Counted from the first letter of the stretch, positions 21,736 to 32,962 are shown. The stretch is 64,000 bases of DNA from Novakomyces olei (GCA_016906335.1 JADEYG010000003.1:682001-746000), one strand, 5' to 3'. Numbers and translations: made by a program. The notes: generated from the sequence alone by a model not told the origin.

Positions 21736-22183
21736 TCTGCTCGGCCTCGCAGCTACAACTCGCCAAAGGCTGTCTGTCCCAAAAAAAAAATTAATTGGAA
21801 ATAATACGTGATAAGGTGCAGAAATCTTTTGGTATAATAATGTATGTCCCTTTACAATACGCTACAATGGGAGCACATTTTATAAAAATATAGGATGGAT
21901 ACACTTGTGTATTAAAAGCTGCGGTATCGATACTAATAAATCTTTAAATAAAACTTGCAGTCAAGTAACGGTTCACCCAATTCTACGCTGCTATATCCTC
22001 AAAGCTCACAAGTAACAACTATATCTTTGCTTTCGGATTGGCCGGCTCTACAAAGTAACGGGATTCTTATACGAACGATCAAATAGCAAGAAAAGAAACG
22101 AGAAAAAGCACACACAGGCATTAGTGTATATATATTCAGTCGTCCCGAACTAGAGAGCCTTACACTTGTGTTGTACTGTTACA
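21736..22183. promoter_or_regulatory. Divergent spacer between PUF6 and QCR6
   Basis: Both promoters lie here. A TATATATATT-like string occurs about 50 bases before the QCR6 start (near 22127-22136), a good TATA candidate. No gene is seen. Confidence 0.4.
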
Positions 22184-22838
22184 ATGTCTTTGTCGACTGT
22201 TGCGGAATGGCTTTCCGAAGCCATTGCCTTCCCAGCCGTTGTGCGTGCGGAGGAAGAAGACAATAAGGAGGTACTAAAACTATATATTTCTGCTTTTTTC
22301 CCTGCGTCGTTCGAATCAGATGCTGACAGGGTAACAAGCCGGAATCGCAAACGGAGGAGACCGAAGCTCCTTCAGCGGAACCCGAGCAAGAGGAGGTTGT
22401 TGAAGAAGAAAAGGAAGAGGACGAAGAGGAAGAGGACGACGAAGAAGAAGAAGAAGAAGAAGAACCGGAAGATCCTGCTCCTGCTATTATTGAAGGTAAG
22501 TGAACGAGATACGGAGTGGTGATTGATCAGTTGTCAATAAAAATAAAACAATTTTTCAATACGATCTCCTCTGACTACTATGCTAATGATCTAGCGGCTT
22601 ACAATTCGCGTGATTGTGCTCCCGCACTCCATCATTTCCATGAATGCTCCAAGCGAGTGGAAGACGGAGCCAGCGAAGATTGGTACGTATCTATAACGGA
22701 AATCAATACTAACCTGAATAGCACTGAGGAATTTTTCCATCTGTACGGACCCAATTATTAATATTCTACTAACCATTCCACAGCAAGCATTGTGCCGATC
22801 ATCATACGGCGGCAAAGATCTTTGCCCAACTTAAATAG
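22184..22838 (+). CDS. QCR6: Cytochrome bc1 hinge protein (complex III subunit 6)
   Basis: The acidic hinge protein of respiratory complex III sits on the intermembrane side next to cytochrome c1. Five small exons are needed: 22184-22270, 22330-22495, 22595-22682, 22722-22742 and 22784-22838, giving 138 residues. The first two encode a short hydrophobic head and a long glutamate/aspartate tract. The last three build the conserved core CAPALHHFHEC, then DCTEEFFHLKHCADHH and KIFAQLK at the end, with paired cysteines typical of the family. The 21-nt fourth exon encodes only EEFFHL. Introns are 59, 99, 39 and 41 nt; two carry TACTAAC-type branch sites. The core matches animal UQCRH and yeast Qcr6. 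Confidence 0.92.
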
Positions 22839-23067
22839 ATGGCTCTCATGTTCCACACCCAAACAAGTTGGCAAAACCAAGTAAAATCGGAAAAGAGAAG
22901 ATTGAAAAAAGAAAGGGTTGGTGTAAAAGGCACATGTCTGCGGGTACGGCGCGAGCGCTAGAACGGCACAGTGTACTTAGCATCGATAATTTCGAGATTA
23001 TTGTAGAACTAATCTATCATACTAAAGTTTTTGACTAAATTGTATTGCTCACTGAATGCTTAGAAAT

Positions 23068-23376
23068 TTATTCCATAACCTCGCCCTCCTCTAAATCCTC
23101 GGGATCGCGTGACAATACCTCGATCCAGGCCACATCTCCCAGCCTTACTACTGCTCTAGAGAAAACACCCCAGCTGCTATGCAGCCCAGATACGCATATT
23201 TTGCTCTCTGAAGAGTCGACGGCCAAGATTTTATTAATATCTGTGACCTGTCCCGAGTGTAGGTGTAGTCGCATCTGAAGCCGTCCATTGGTGGCTATAA
23301 GGCTTTTATACAATTTTAGAGTACGCAGCCGCTGTTGCGTTGCTATGCCGCCTTTAGCCTGTAGTTCTTTGTCCAT
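23068..23376 (-). CDS. GEMIN7: Gemin7-like Sm-fold protein
   Basis: This intronless 102-residue frame fits the Gemin7 family, an Sm-like partner of Gemin6 in the SMN complex that loads Sm rings on spliceosomal snRNAs. The pattern is QRLRTLKLYKSLI, then LQMRLHLHSG, then a short acidic loop, ICVSGLHSSWGVFSRAVVRLGDV and a final beta strand WIEVL. That mirrors the LR..YL..L, strand, GV...A..R..DI signature of Gemin7 that I remember. An acidic tail EDLEEGEVME ends it. Identification is from pattern only. It lies between QCR6 and POP7, tail to tail with the former and divergent from the latter. Confidence 0.65.
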   Translation of the reverse strand: MDKELQAKGGIATQQRLRTLKLYKSLIATNGRLQMRLHLHSGQVTDINKILAVDSSESKICVSGLHSSWGVFSRAVVRLGDVAWIEVLSRDPEDLEEGEVME

Positions 23377-23480
23377 TTCGTTGTCGTGCCATTAAGCATT
23401 AGTGTAATCAAGCTGCAATCAAGCAAGCATTTTGCAGAGATCATCTGGTTTTTCTATTTCGTGAGCGCAGGCTACTAATC

Positions 23481-23695
<215 letters not shown>

Positions 23696-23731
23696 ATTTT
23701 ATGTTTTGTGCCGCTTGTCTGCACTTTTCAT

Positions 23732-24213
23732 ATGGGTGAAGCGTCACCCAGCAAGCGACAAAAGCTGCAAGGTACAGCTGCACAGTATTATATATTAACA
23801 AACGATTAGACGGGTACACTGTTCAAAAACGAAGTCTCCCTCGACCGACACGTAAACGCCGACACAATGTGCGCGACGGCAGCGCAGCCGCGTCTGCTGC
23901 AAACACGGCGACAAACGTCTTTTTAAAGCAATCGACGCCAGCTGTTAGCGTTTATAAGCGTGTTGAAAAAATGTTAAAAATGCACAAGCATGCGACGATC
24001 CACGCTACCGGTCGCGTAATTCCTTATGCACTACAGCTGCTATTGAATATACGCGCTGGCCAAGCACGCGTAGCACGCATACAAGACCGAGTCGCTACGG
24101 ACACGGTGCAAGCGTATGATGATCTTGTGCCGCGAGAGGACGATGTGGATGCGCAGCTCTCGGAGCAGAAACGGATGGTGTCAAAAGTTGTGATTAATTT
24201 ATGGGTTGATTAA
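23732..24213 (+). CDS. POP7: RNase P/MRP subunit Pop7 (Rpp20)
   Basis: Pop7 is an Alba-fold protein that pairs with Pop6 (Rpp25) on RNase P and RNase MRP RNA. Exon 1 (23732-23771) and exon 2 (23810-24213) are joined over a 38-nt intron, giving 147 residues. Splicing yields YTVQKRSLPRP near residue 18, like the QKR.LPRP block common in fungal Pop7. The Alba core reads VYKRVEKMLKMHKHATIHATG, followed by a helix, then TVQAYDDLVP and a C-terminal strand KVVINLW. The DDL.P motif with a preceding variable strand is characteristic of Rpp20. Start ATG is immediately 3' of the ATT array. Confidence 0.8.
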
Positions 24214-25234
24214 TGAGATTGGTTTGGAGAGTAGCGTACAATAACTTTTGCAATGTAAATGCAAAGGGCTGTTTCATTTCGAGTCTTTATTGTTTCAGCT
24301 TTTTCATTTTGGTAGAGCTATTATTCTGTAGACGGTGTTTTGCATTTGGCATTACTACTGCCGCTATGAACGTGATTCAAAAGCACAACACTAAACGCAG
24401 CAAATAGTAATATAGTAGCGTTTGGCAAACATTAGACAAAGTGGAAAATGCTTATAGAGGTTTTGCCGATGAAATCGGCGGCTGTGCCATTACTATCTGT
24501 CCGTCTGGTCATGAGCTTCGATCAGAGGGTTTCAAATATTGGCAGCTCAGCTGCGTCTCCCAGAACCAGCTCAAAAATTAGGCAGTTGCACGTGAAGAGC
24601 AGCGAGCGCTCGATCTCAGCTTTCTCCATCCATTTTTTTATTTATTATAAATGCTTTCATACTCTTGGTCCCGCGTGGTAGTGCCAAATGTTCTCTGGCG
24701 CACAGTGGGCCAAGGCTGGTGAGAAGAAGCTTTGGTTTCGGCCACGGTGGGTCCGACCCATATAGCATACTGGCTTGCTTACGGATAGCGCCAAGTATAG
24801 CTCCAAGCATTAATATGTGGATTTGCTCAGATATTATGCAACTATTAATTATATTCGTACAGGACACTGTCAATCGTAGGCCATTCTGGAGACGGTAAAT
24901 TTACGAAATAGATCCCGTCTTCTTTATTGTACGTGCAGAATGGCCGTATGAAAATGCAAAAGAATCAGGAAAATGGCTGAATAAATAGGACTCGAGTATC
25001 CGTCTTTGCCGCTATTCAGTGCTCCAAGCAGTGTCCAATACTGCCTTTGAAATTGAACAGAAAATGGTTAATCTCAACATTAATAAATAATAAAACTGCA
25101 ATAATATATTATATACACATATATATACATAAAATGCATTATAACAGAGTACTTATCGTCGTAAACACGTATAAATAAAATATTTAATTAGTGCAGGTAC
25201 ACGTGCGTACGCGTCTTTGCTAATGGTTAACGCG
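24214..25234. other. 1-kb spacer with possible unrecognised minus-strand exons
   Basis: No gene is recognised here. On the minus strand a short frame at about 24638-24530 reads EIERSLLFTCNCLIFELVLG and ends PIFETL before a stop. It can be joined in phase over a 40-nt gap (GTATGA donor) to an upstream frame near 24700, and possibly to another near 24800. The chain has no recognisable start and matches nothing I know. It may be a small real gene, a remnant or chance. The last 150 bases are the RFA2 promoter. Confidence 0.25.
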
Positions 25235-26169
25235 ATGGGTACACTAAACCACGTTTGAAGCTTTTTACTAACGCGCAACGTAGAATCCTTTGACTACAAT
25301 CAGTCTGCTTACGGCTCTCGTGGGGGCGAATACGATGGAGGCTTTATGAACGGAACTCAGGGCGGCTCGCAAGGCTCGCAAGACAAAAAGGTAAATAAAT
25401 AATCAAGCATCGCTGGACGCAATATCGGCATTGCCAGACTAACTCGTGACAGAAGTATGGAAAGCAGTCTACTCGGCCCGTTACTATCCGGCAGATCCAC
25501 TCTGCGACACACGCGAATGCGGATGACGAGTTCCGTATCGACGGATCGTCATTTGGACATTTGACTTTTGTCGGAGTCGTTCGAAACATCCAACAAATGT
25601 CGACAAAGGCTTCAATCTCGATCGAAGACGGGACAGGCGCCATTGAAGTTACGCAGTGGAACGATACAGAGTCTGACGACACTTTGGCGCAACAAGGAAT
25701 TGCCAACGACGTTTACGTTCGCGTTGTGGGTACGCTCAAGTCGATGCATAACAAGCGCGTCATGTACAGCCTGAATATCCGTAAAATTGAGGATAAAAAT
25801 GAGATTTTTTACCACGCTCTGGAGGCAGAGGCAGTACACTTGTTCTTCACTCGCGGACAAAGCGACGGAGCCGCGGGGACTGGAGCTGCTGTGGGGCAGA
25901 ATGGCGATGTTGATATGGCTAATGGCGGTGGAGATGCTACCGACCAGATACTCTTACAGGCGGGTCTACAGGGCCAGGAATTTGCGGCTATCAAGGTGCT
26001 CCACCAGGACAATATTCCACATGAAGGACTGCACTTTCGGCAAATCGCACAGCTTATCAAGGAGCCAAATACTTCACGTGTGTACGATCTCATGCAAAAC
26101 TTGTGCGAGAAGGGTCATGCGTACACGAGCGTTGATGAAGAGCATTTCTGTACTTCATTAAAATCATAA
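25235..26169 (+). CDS. RFA2: Replication protein A 32-kDa subunit
   Basis: This is the middle subunit of the RPA heterotrimer, which binds single-stranded DNA in replication, repair and checkpoint signalling. The first coding exon is only four bases (25235-25238, ATGG). It is followed by 25284-25390 and 25453-26169 for 275 residues. The first intron (45 nt) has TACTAAC, and splicing gives MESFDYNQSAYGS, the Ser/Gly/Tyr-rich phosphorylated head expected for RPA32. The OB fold follows (FRIDGSSFGHLTFVGVVRN, IEDGTGAIEVTQW, then VRVVGTLKS), and the C-terminal winged helix covers roughly residues 205-270. Length matches family norms. Without the micro-exon there is no good start in frame, so the spliced start is favoured. 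Confidence 0.94.
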
Positions 26170-26475
26170 ATAGTCTGCAGGAGAAGTCTAATCAAAGGTT
26201 TGGTTGAAAGTTTAGTGTACACGCTTCTCTACAAAGGCTCTCTGGTAACCGGTAAAAGTCATAAAATAAACAAACTGTGCGTACACCTACGCACCCATTC
26301 ACGCTCTTCATTCATCCCGGTTCCTGCCGGTGGATAGTGTGCTCTCGCGTTTTGGAGTTTAATTGGATTTGTATATAGTATCGTTATAATCGATTGACAA
26401 GCATTTAGTTGATAACCAGAACCAAATTCTCCCGATATCATTCCATACCCGCTCAAAGTAGAGATTTTAATTGCT
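26170..26475. other. Convergent spacer between RFA2 and SEC1
   Basis: This 306-base stretch holds two 3' ends. I see no gene in it. Confidence 0.4.
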
Positions 26476-28941
26476 TCAAAAAAGCCCAAACTTTTTATGC
26501 TTCTTCTTCTTCTCCGGGGAGCTTTGTACCGCTGAACCATTAGACTCGCCCGGCCTGTTCTCTTGCTTTTTCTCATTTTTACTCTCCTGCTTTAATTTTT
26601 TCTTGTTCTTTTTTAAGTCCGCCGGCGTAGGCAAAGGCTCTGGTACTGGTGCCGGCTTCGGTGTTAGTGCCGGGATTTTACGTGCTGGTGCGTCGCTTGG
26701 CATTTGCAGCATACTCCGTGGCTCACGCAGCATTTGTAACGAGTAAACGTAATCTTCCGGATTCATCATATGCGTTGATCCTAAAAATATTTCTCGGTTT
26801 AATGTGTCACTTAATTGATAGCACACTCGTGACTCGCTATACGTCGCACCGCCCGCAATAAATACGATTACTCTTTGCCGATTATCGTTAATATTAGAGC
26901 GGGATCTAGCCCAAGTTGGCCGGGCACTGCAAGAATTAGAGCATGTAATTAAATAATTAAATAAATAAACAAACAAATAAATAAATAAAGAAATAAAGAT
27001 TTAATTAACGGCTGGATTACCTTCTCAAGGACTGATGTTGCGTAACTGTGACTTCTGTCTCTGGCAACTGCCGGGTATAATGCCATTGTGAAGCATCCAA
27101 CTTCCCAGCAACTTGGTCCTCAATTACAGTCTTAATAACCGGATTCCATCGACTTAAATCATACACATCGTCATCTGGCGCACGTGAATGTCGCTGACGG
27201 CTATGCTTTTGCTTTTTCCCCTCAGTTATCACAGGTTTGATTGTTCTGACACCAAGAACGTCCAAATTTTTTAAGGCTTCTGCATCACGCGGGGTGAGTT
27301 TTGAGTGCTTGACCAAACGCTTTAAATCTGTCTCGTATATGCCATCTCGGAAGATCAAGTATAGAAGCAGCAGCCGTACCTTATCAAAATTATCCACACC
27401 CGTCTCATCAAGTATAGGCACCATATCCTCCAAGACAGTCTTGGGAAACTTTCCATCGGCCGTGAACCCATTCGCCAGATCCTGTTCAATCAAGCCAAGT
27501 ACGGGTAGTTGCTTTTTCTCAAAGATACCCATGCATTTCTGGGCCATTCCCAAGTGCAGGGAGAAACTGTCCCGCAATTCTTGAAATTCAGATAGCCCGG
27601 CCAGCATACTGCGCATATCGCCCAGAGTAGTTGCCTGTTCTTGTCCTGTTAATTTTGTGTTTGCTGCACAAAAAGTATTAAACTCGGTCATAAGCTTATC
27701 GATTGCCTCTCTCATATGTAAATGCCGTACATCTCTCCATATTTGATCCCGATCGCTTATTTTAGCCTCTCGTGTTTCAGGCCCGTCTTTGGTCTCAAAC
27801 ACATGCTCGTACCTGTCGTCCTGAATATCCAGCAAATCATAAGCCATTGCTTGGTACGAGAATTCATGCACTATTGGTGACACTGGATCCATTGTCCGAT
27901 CAGTGATCAAAAGCACAGCCGGCTGACGTGAACCACCCAATCCTCCTGAACCAGTCAAGAACTGAAATCCAGCCTGCTCAAGTGCATCAAGCCTTTGCTG
28001 TACTTTGAGCGCAATCATGGTAGGCAGTTCACTCGACGGTATTTGCATACTATCGGATTTGAAATACCGTACAGCCGGATTTTCCCGTAGCGTTACACAT
28101 ACAGAAACGATCTGGTTCATGTTAATACGTCTGTGTATAAAGTTTAGAGGTAGAGACTTGTGATGCTGCACAAGGCCATGTAAAGGAGCTTGAAGCATTA
28201 AGGAGCAAATGCTCGATAAACCCAAAATAATATTGTGCACGGCATAATTATAGGGACGCTTGTAACGAGTCAACTTACGCTCTCTACTATACGGGAAACC
28301 TCCTGCTGAACAAGGTCCCGGCAATCCGCATTATATAGCGACTGAAACGCGTAGAAATCCGAACAAGTAAACCGGTGTGACTCCTCGGGCCGATAATCAA
28401 TATACAGTTCCTTAAAAGATACAATATAGGGCTTTGCCGGTGATTCAACAAGGACAGACTGGAAAGCCGCCTTATTAGAGCCGATGACAAAGACATGTAT
28501 TTTGCCATAGAGGCGCTGGTTAGTGAAATCGTTCACGATACATTGAGCCGACGTTTTTATCGCTTTGACGATATAAATAGCCTCGAATTCTGTTTGTGCC
28601 GGCCTTATTTCTTCCAATTGCTCCACAGCTGAACAAAGCATTAGACAGCGGTAAACAGTCAAACATACCTGTGACATTTTCATCATAAAAATCTTGGATG
28701 TCGACGGATTCCTTTATCAGATTGCGAGCATCCTGGTCTAAAATCAGGTATTTCCACTTTTTGCGTACGAGTTAGAATCATTTGTAGTCTCTGGGAATTG
28801 CGTTCGTATACCTTATTCGCAGGCCGAACGCTCCGGACTTCGTCGAATATGCCTGCAGCTTGTTAGGCATACAAAGAGCGGTTAGAGATATGAAATAAAC
28901 CAACGTTTTCTTTGCAATCCCAGCAATGTCCGATCCTCCAT
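26476..28941 (-). CDS. SEC1: Sec1/Munc18-family SNARE regulator Sec1
   Basis: Sec1 binds assembled plasma-membrane SNAREs and promotes fusion of secretory vesicles. Six exons in consistent phase give 685 residues: 28941-28905, 28852-28812, 28756-28669, 28628-28279, 28111-27021 and 26926-26476. Splicing builds IFDEVRSVRPANKWKYLILD at the start, the N-terminal SM signature. Later blocks are EAIYIV, RPAVLLITDRTMDP-like (here QPAVLLITDRTMDPVSP), FSYQAMAYDLL and SARPTWA near the end. The tail is a lysine-rich stretch ending KKHKKFGLF. The first intron uses a poor donor (GTTGGT), so the 12-residue first exon is the least certain part. The other SM proteins (Sly1, Vps33, Vps45) fit less well because this tail and the SARPTWA block are typical of Sec1/Munc18. 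Confidence 0.9.
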
Positions 28942-29748
28942 TGCTAATGCTCCACCGATAAGGCGCCTCCTAATCTTGGGTCTTACGCCCGGCCTCGAGA
29001 ATATGCATTTATGGTTTGTAATGTATGACGAGCGTCTGTATATTAATAGCGTAAAAAACTAAATACGACTGTTACGGGAAACGAGACTGGTATAAGTATG
29101 AGTAATAGGGAATAGTATAATATTAGCAAAAGACGATTGGTCTTGACGACGAAAAGGTCCCGACTCAATTGCCAGCAATACTATTCCTTTTTTTTGCATT
29201 CCTATAGATAACGCTCTAAACACCAACAGCAACCCAATCTCATCGACAAAGTCAAGACCCCAACGGTATTAGATTCCGGTGTAAGGCCACGACAATTATG
29301 AACAAGAAACCATGACACAAGAGTAAGGAGAACAATGGTATATTGCATTTATAAATAAAAGAATGCATACAATAAGTCAGTAAATTAGCTTGAATGTCAC
29401 CTAAATTTGAATCTGGGTGCCCGCTGTCCTTACATAGTTTTCTATCTACGTCACATACTAAAACTCTCAATCCTCAGCCTTATTTCAATTATTTCCAACA
29501 CTAGTCAAAGCTGGATTCCACGCAACAATTTCATTTCACCTGACTAACCCTAACCCTACGTGTAATTTTTAATTAAATCTACTTGTTTTAATATATGCGA
29601 ATGCTAGCCAGGCGTTTTATTTTTGGCCAGAATAATGTCGACAGGGTTTTCTACGATTTAACATGTAATTGTTAGAGTGAATTTACGCAGTCCAGCCAAC
29701 ATTGCGGCGAAAAAGGTCTAGAAATAATAGCTAGGTCACGTGGGATAA
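28942..29748. promoter_or_regulatory. Spacer upstream of SEC1 and the 29.7-kb pseudogene
   Basis: The 807-base spacer contains CTAACCCTAACCCTA at 29544-29558, a telomere-like motif, and CACGTG at 29737-29742, both shortly before the membrane-protein remnant. No gene is recognised in the rest. Confidence 0.4.
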
Positions 29749-30724
29749 ATGTCACATGCAAATCTATTTTTTGAACGATATGGAAGATCAGGATCATAGA
29801 ACATTGAGGCTATTGCTTATTATGAGGCCTTCTTGGATAGCAGTGAAAAGGAGCTCAAGTCCCAATTTGGAGAACAATGAGACAAATCACTGTTACCACC
29901 AGACTATCAATCGCACGGCTTTGAGGAAGGTACTAGTGCATTTATTGACGCACACTAACACCCAAAGGTTTCACAATAGCAGAGCCAGAAATCAGGGATC
30001 ACGAACGCACACTGCCGCGTAAGCATCTGCCCTTAATTCTTCAGACTATTACTAACTTCTCAGGAGGCTTAAGTCTCAAGGTCACCATCCCGATACTTGT
30101 TACCTCTTTCGTTTTGCTTTTGTCGGACGTAGTTCTGGGAGCAATATACCAGGAAAACGTAGCGTTGATATCCGTTCGGTGCTGTATAGCGATATATTTC
30201 TCGGCAATTTTATGTGTTGTGCTTCGTGAGCGAATACCCAATCGAGGATCCTCCAAGCGGTTGGGGCTTCTATGTTTGGAGGGCTGTCGGTGGGGGCGAT
30301 CGCGTCGTACATGGGACGCAGCCAGTATTTGGATTTGGGGGGATCATTATCGTGCGATTCAATTTATTTAAATATTTAATATCTTTCGGCGACAGGAAAG
30401 CATACGATGGCTTCGTCGTTTAACAACCTTCTTATTGCTATTGCGTGCAATGGGCTTCTTGACAGTCTAAATGAGTTTTTCATCGGGGTTTTCATGGGAT
30501 AAAGTACGTTTTTCATCGGTTTAAGTACGTTTTTCATCGGTTATTTCGTTTTCTAATCGGTTTAGGTGGGCTCATATCCAAATACATTCTACTTTTCAAG
30601 GCCTATTGTGCGGAGAGACTTGCACGAGAAGCAGAAATTGATGCGCGTATTAGCCAGGGTCTATGGGGAAGCAATGCTATTGAGACTATAGGCTCTCCTT
30701 CGGGCGCGGGAGAGTCTCAATAGT
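29749..30724 (+). pseudogene. Unrecognised multi-pass membrane protein gene, apparently decaying
   Basis: From an ATG at 29749 one frame reads MSHANLFFERYGRSGS, a TAG, NIEAIAYYEAFLDSSEKELK, then a TGA, then DKSLLPPDYQSHGFEE. Two convincing introns follow: 29929-29967 (GTACTA donor, CACTAAC) and 30019-30063 (GTAAGC donor, TACTAAC). They lead in phase to a membrane exon with VTIPILVTSFVLLLSDVVL and then YFSAILCVVL. Later exons with MFGGLSVGAIASYMGRS and with LISKYILLFKAYCAERLARE look coding, but I could not join them in one frame. The last ends at a TAG at about 30722-30724, after which the same frame stays open for about 33 codons of Ser/Pro-rich text. In-frame stops plus unjoinable exons suggest a recent pseudogene. 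The TGA could instead sit in a 39-nt in-phase intron. I do not know the family. Confidence 0.45.
30502..30543 (+). repeat. 21-bp tandem duplication carrying a splice-donor-like GTACGT
   Basis: AAGTACGTTTTTCATCGGTT occurs twice head to tail (30502-30522 and 30523-30543, 21-bp period). Each copy contains a strong donor-like AAGTACGT. They lie just before a TTCTAAT branch and TTTAG acceptor in the decaying membrane gene. Confidence 0.9.
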
Positions 30725-31288
30725 TGCCAGAAATGGGATCAGGATTTTCGGTTGGAAGCAACAGTCATTATTCATCGGAAATACCAAGTCCACGTCGCTC
30801 TCCAAGAATTGCCGCTCAATCAAGTTGAGGAATTTTTTAGTATAGTATATATAAGTTTTGGATTTTTTTTTTGCAGAAAATATTCAATCTATACTCTTTA
30901 GCCATTTCCCAATTTAATGTAAAGTCTCGGGTTCAGCTCGCGATGCTATCACTATCATAGTATACAGCGATGGGTTGGAGCAATAATGCGGGTATCGTGG
31001 ATATTTCATTTTTGAACTTTATCTGTCTCGACAAGGAATAATGTGTATAATGAAAAGTTGTACATGGTGTCAAACCTCTTGGAATCGATGTGAATGATAG
31101 CACTAAAATGACAAGCGGCATTGATAGGCTTGACACAAAACCTCTACAGCCGACAAAATCGTCGGATTTTCAATCGAATAGACGCTCTTCGTGTTAAGCT
31201 AAATCAGTAAAATCTCTCAAATTCATTGCAAAACTTTCTCAACGTATTCAAGTCATTCAAAATTCTTGCCATTTTTAATTTTATTCGT
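30725..31288. other. Spacer between the pseudogene and PTC7
   Basis: Apart from the Ser/Pro-rich frame continuing to about 30830 after the pseudogene's last stop, I see no gene in these 564 bases. Confidence 0.4.
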
Positions 31289-32779
31289 TTAAAGCTTCTC
31301 CTGCGCCAATTTTGAGCCGTCCAATACATGCAAAACAATCACACTCACATCATCTTCTTTCCCTCCATGGAAAAGCATCTTGTGCTTGAGCGCGTAGCGA
31401 GCAAAAGGCCCGTCCTTGTCGCTACGCCCTGCTTTTGAAGCCGCATCACAGATCTGAGCCGCTACAACTGCAGCAGCGCTATCACTACTGCTGCTTCCGT
31501 TTCCAGCCTGCTCGACAATCTCCAAACAGCGTTTCTCATCAATATTATCCCATACTCCGTCTGAGGCTACCACGATCCAATCTCCAGGCTGAACATCAAA
31601 CGTGTATTCATCGGCATCCGAAGGCTTATTCGTAGAACCCATTCTTTTTAGAATAGAGTACGGAACTCCCACTTGCAGAGGGGCATTGAATGCAAATGTT
31701 TGGAACTTTGTGCGCCCCACGCTGTGTCCGTTACGGAAAATCACTGCTCCGGAATCGCCAAGACTGTAATTAGAATATTGTTAAACCAGGAGATGATGCT
31801 GCAAAGGCAGCCCGTAACGATACTATGTGTAACGTAAAACACGAAAATTGAAACAATTAATTTTGAACAGTAAAGCAAAAACATAATAAATAAAGATGGG
31901 GAGCATTTAATGCATTGAATCTTTTAAAGAACGTAACGAAACGCCAAAAGAGACAAATCATATCCTTACTTTGCAATACGTAGCTTTGCATCCGCCAAGG
32001 ATAAATCCACCACACAGGCAGTAGTACTGCCAAAGATAAAGTCGCGTTGAGCTATTCCATCGACGTTGGCCACTGCCTTCTCAATGAGTGCTTGAGGAGT
32101 GTTTGCAGAGTCTTCTGCGAGACGTTCCGCTTCGAGAGCAATTAACCAAGAAGCTCTTGAAGGGTCGACATTGTAATCACGCCAGCCGCCTATTGAAAAT
32201 TAATGTCCATAATACAGATAAAAAAACAAATTAAGTAAAGAAATAAAAATAAAGATAAGAATAAAGATAAAAATAAAGATAAAAAAGAATATTAATTAAT
32301 TATGACAATAGGGCCAAAAAAAGCCGATTCAAGATTTATTACCCACGCCATCGAAAATTCCTCCAACAAGCCCAGACCCGTCTCCCCGCGAAGTAACAAA
32401 GAAAGCATCCTGTTGTGTAAGAATCGAATACTCTCTAGAGCCAAAATACCTCTCCAGAATCAGGCCTTTGTGCTCCGGCAGGGTGTGGTAGAAACTTTGC
32501 CTGCGCAATCATTTCCTCAACGTCATTCCCCGGTCTGTCCGACTTGACTTCCCTCTTCTCCGGCAATTCTGACTTTGCACTGCAGGCGGTCGCCCAATCA
32601 ACAGCCAGCTCTTTATGACTGCTTGCTCCATCTTTGCTTCTCCGGGGCCAAAACTCGCCTTGTGAATGAGCCTTGTCCCAGCAAGTCGCGTTGCCTCGGC
32701 GACCAACAACTTGTGAAAGTAGTATTCTGTTCGTAATAAAACGACCGCACGTTAACCTTAGCGATTGCCGCGGTAACAT
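31289..32779 (-). CDS. PTC7: PP2C-type protein phosphatase, Ptc7-like
   Basis: A Mg/Mn-dependent serine/threonine phosphatase of the Ptc7 branch. In yeast Ptc7 is mitochondrial and activates coenzyme Q synthesis by dephosphorylating Coq7. Four exons fit (32779-32450, 32409-32343, 32189-31970, 31763-31289) for 363 residues. The start MLPRQSLRLTCGRF is basic and looks like a mitochondrial presequence. Splicing produces SGEDAFFVTS, then FDGVGGWRDY, FGSTTACVVDL, IANLGDSGAVIF, VVASDGVWDN and KEDDVSVIVL, which are the PP2C metal-binding motifs in order. Introns are 40, 153 and 206 nt, and the last has TTCTAAT before its acceptor. Whether an alternatively spliced membrane-anchored form exists, as in yeast, cannot be seen. 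Confidence 0.9.
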
Positions 32780-32923
32780 TCCGGTTTTGTGTTTGAGCTC
32801 CGTTGCGACAACACAAATGCCTATCAATTATCGCGTACGGTAAAAAGGTTAGTATAGTATAATGCAGGATGAAATATGTACAACTAGTAATATATAGATG
32901 TATAGATATATAAATATATATAG

Positions 32924-32962
<39 letters not shown>

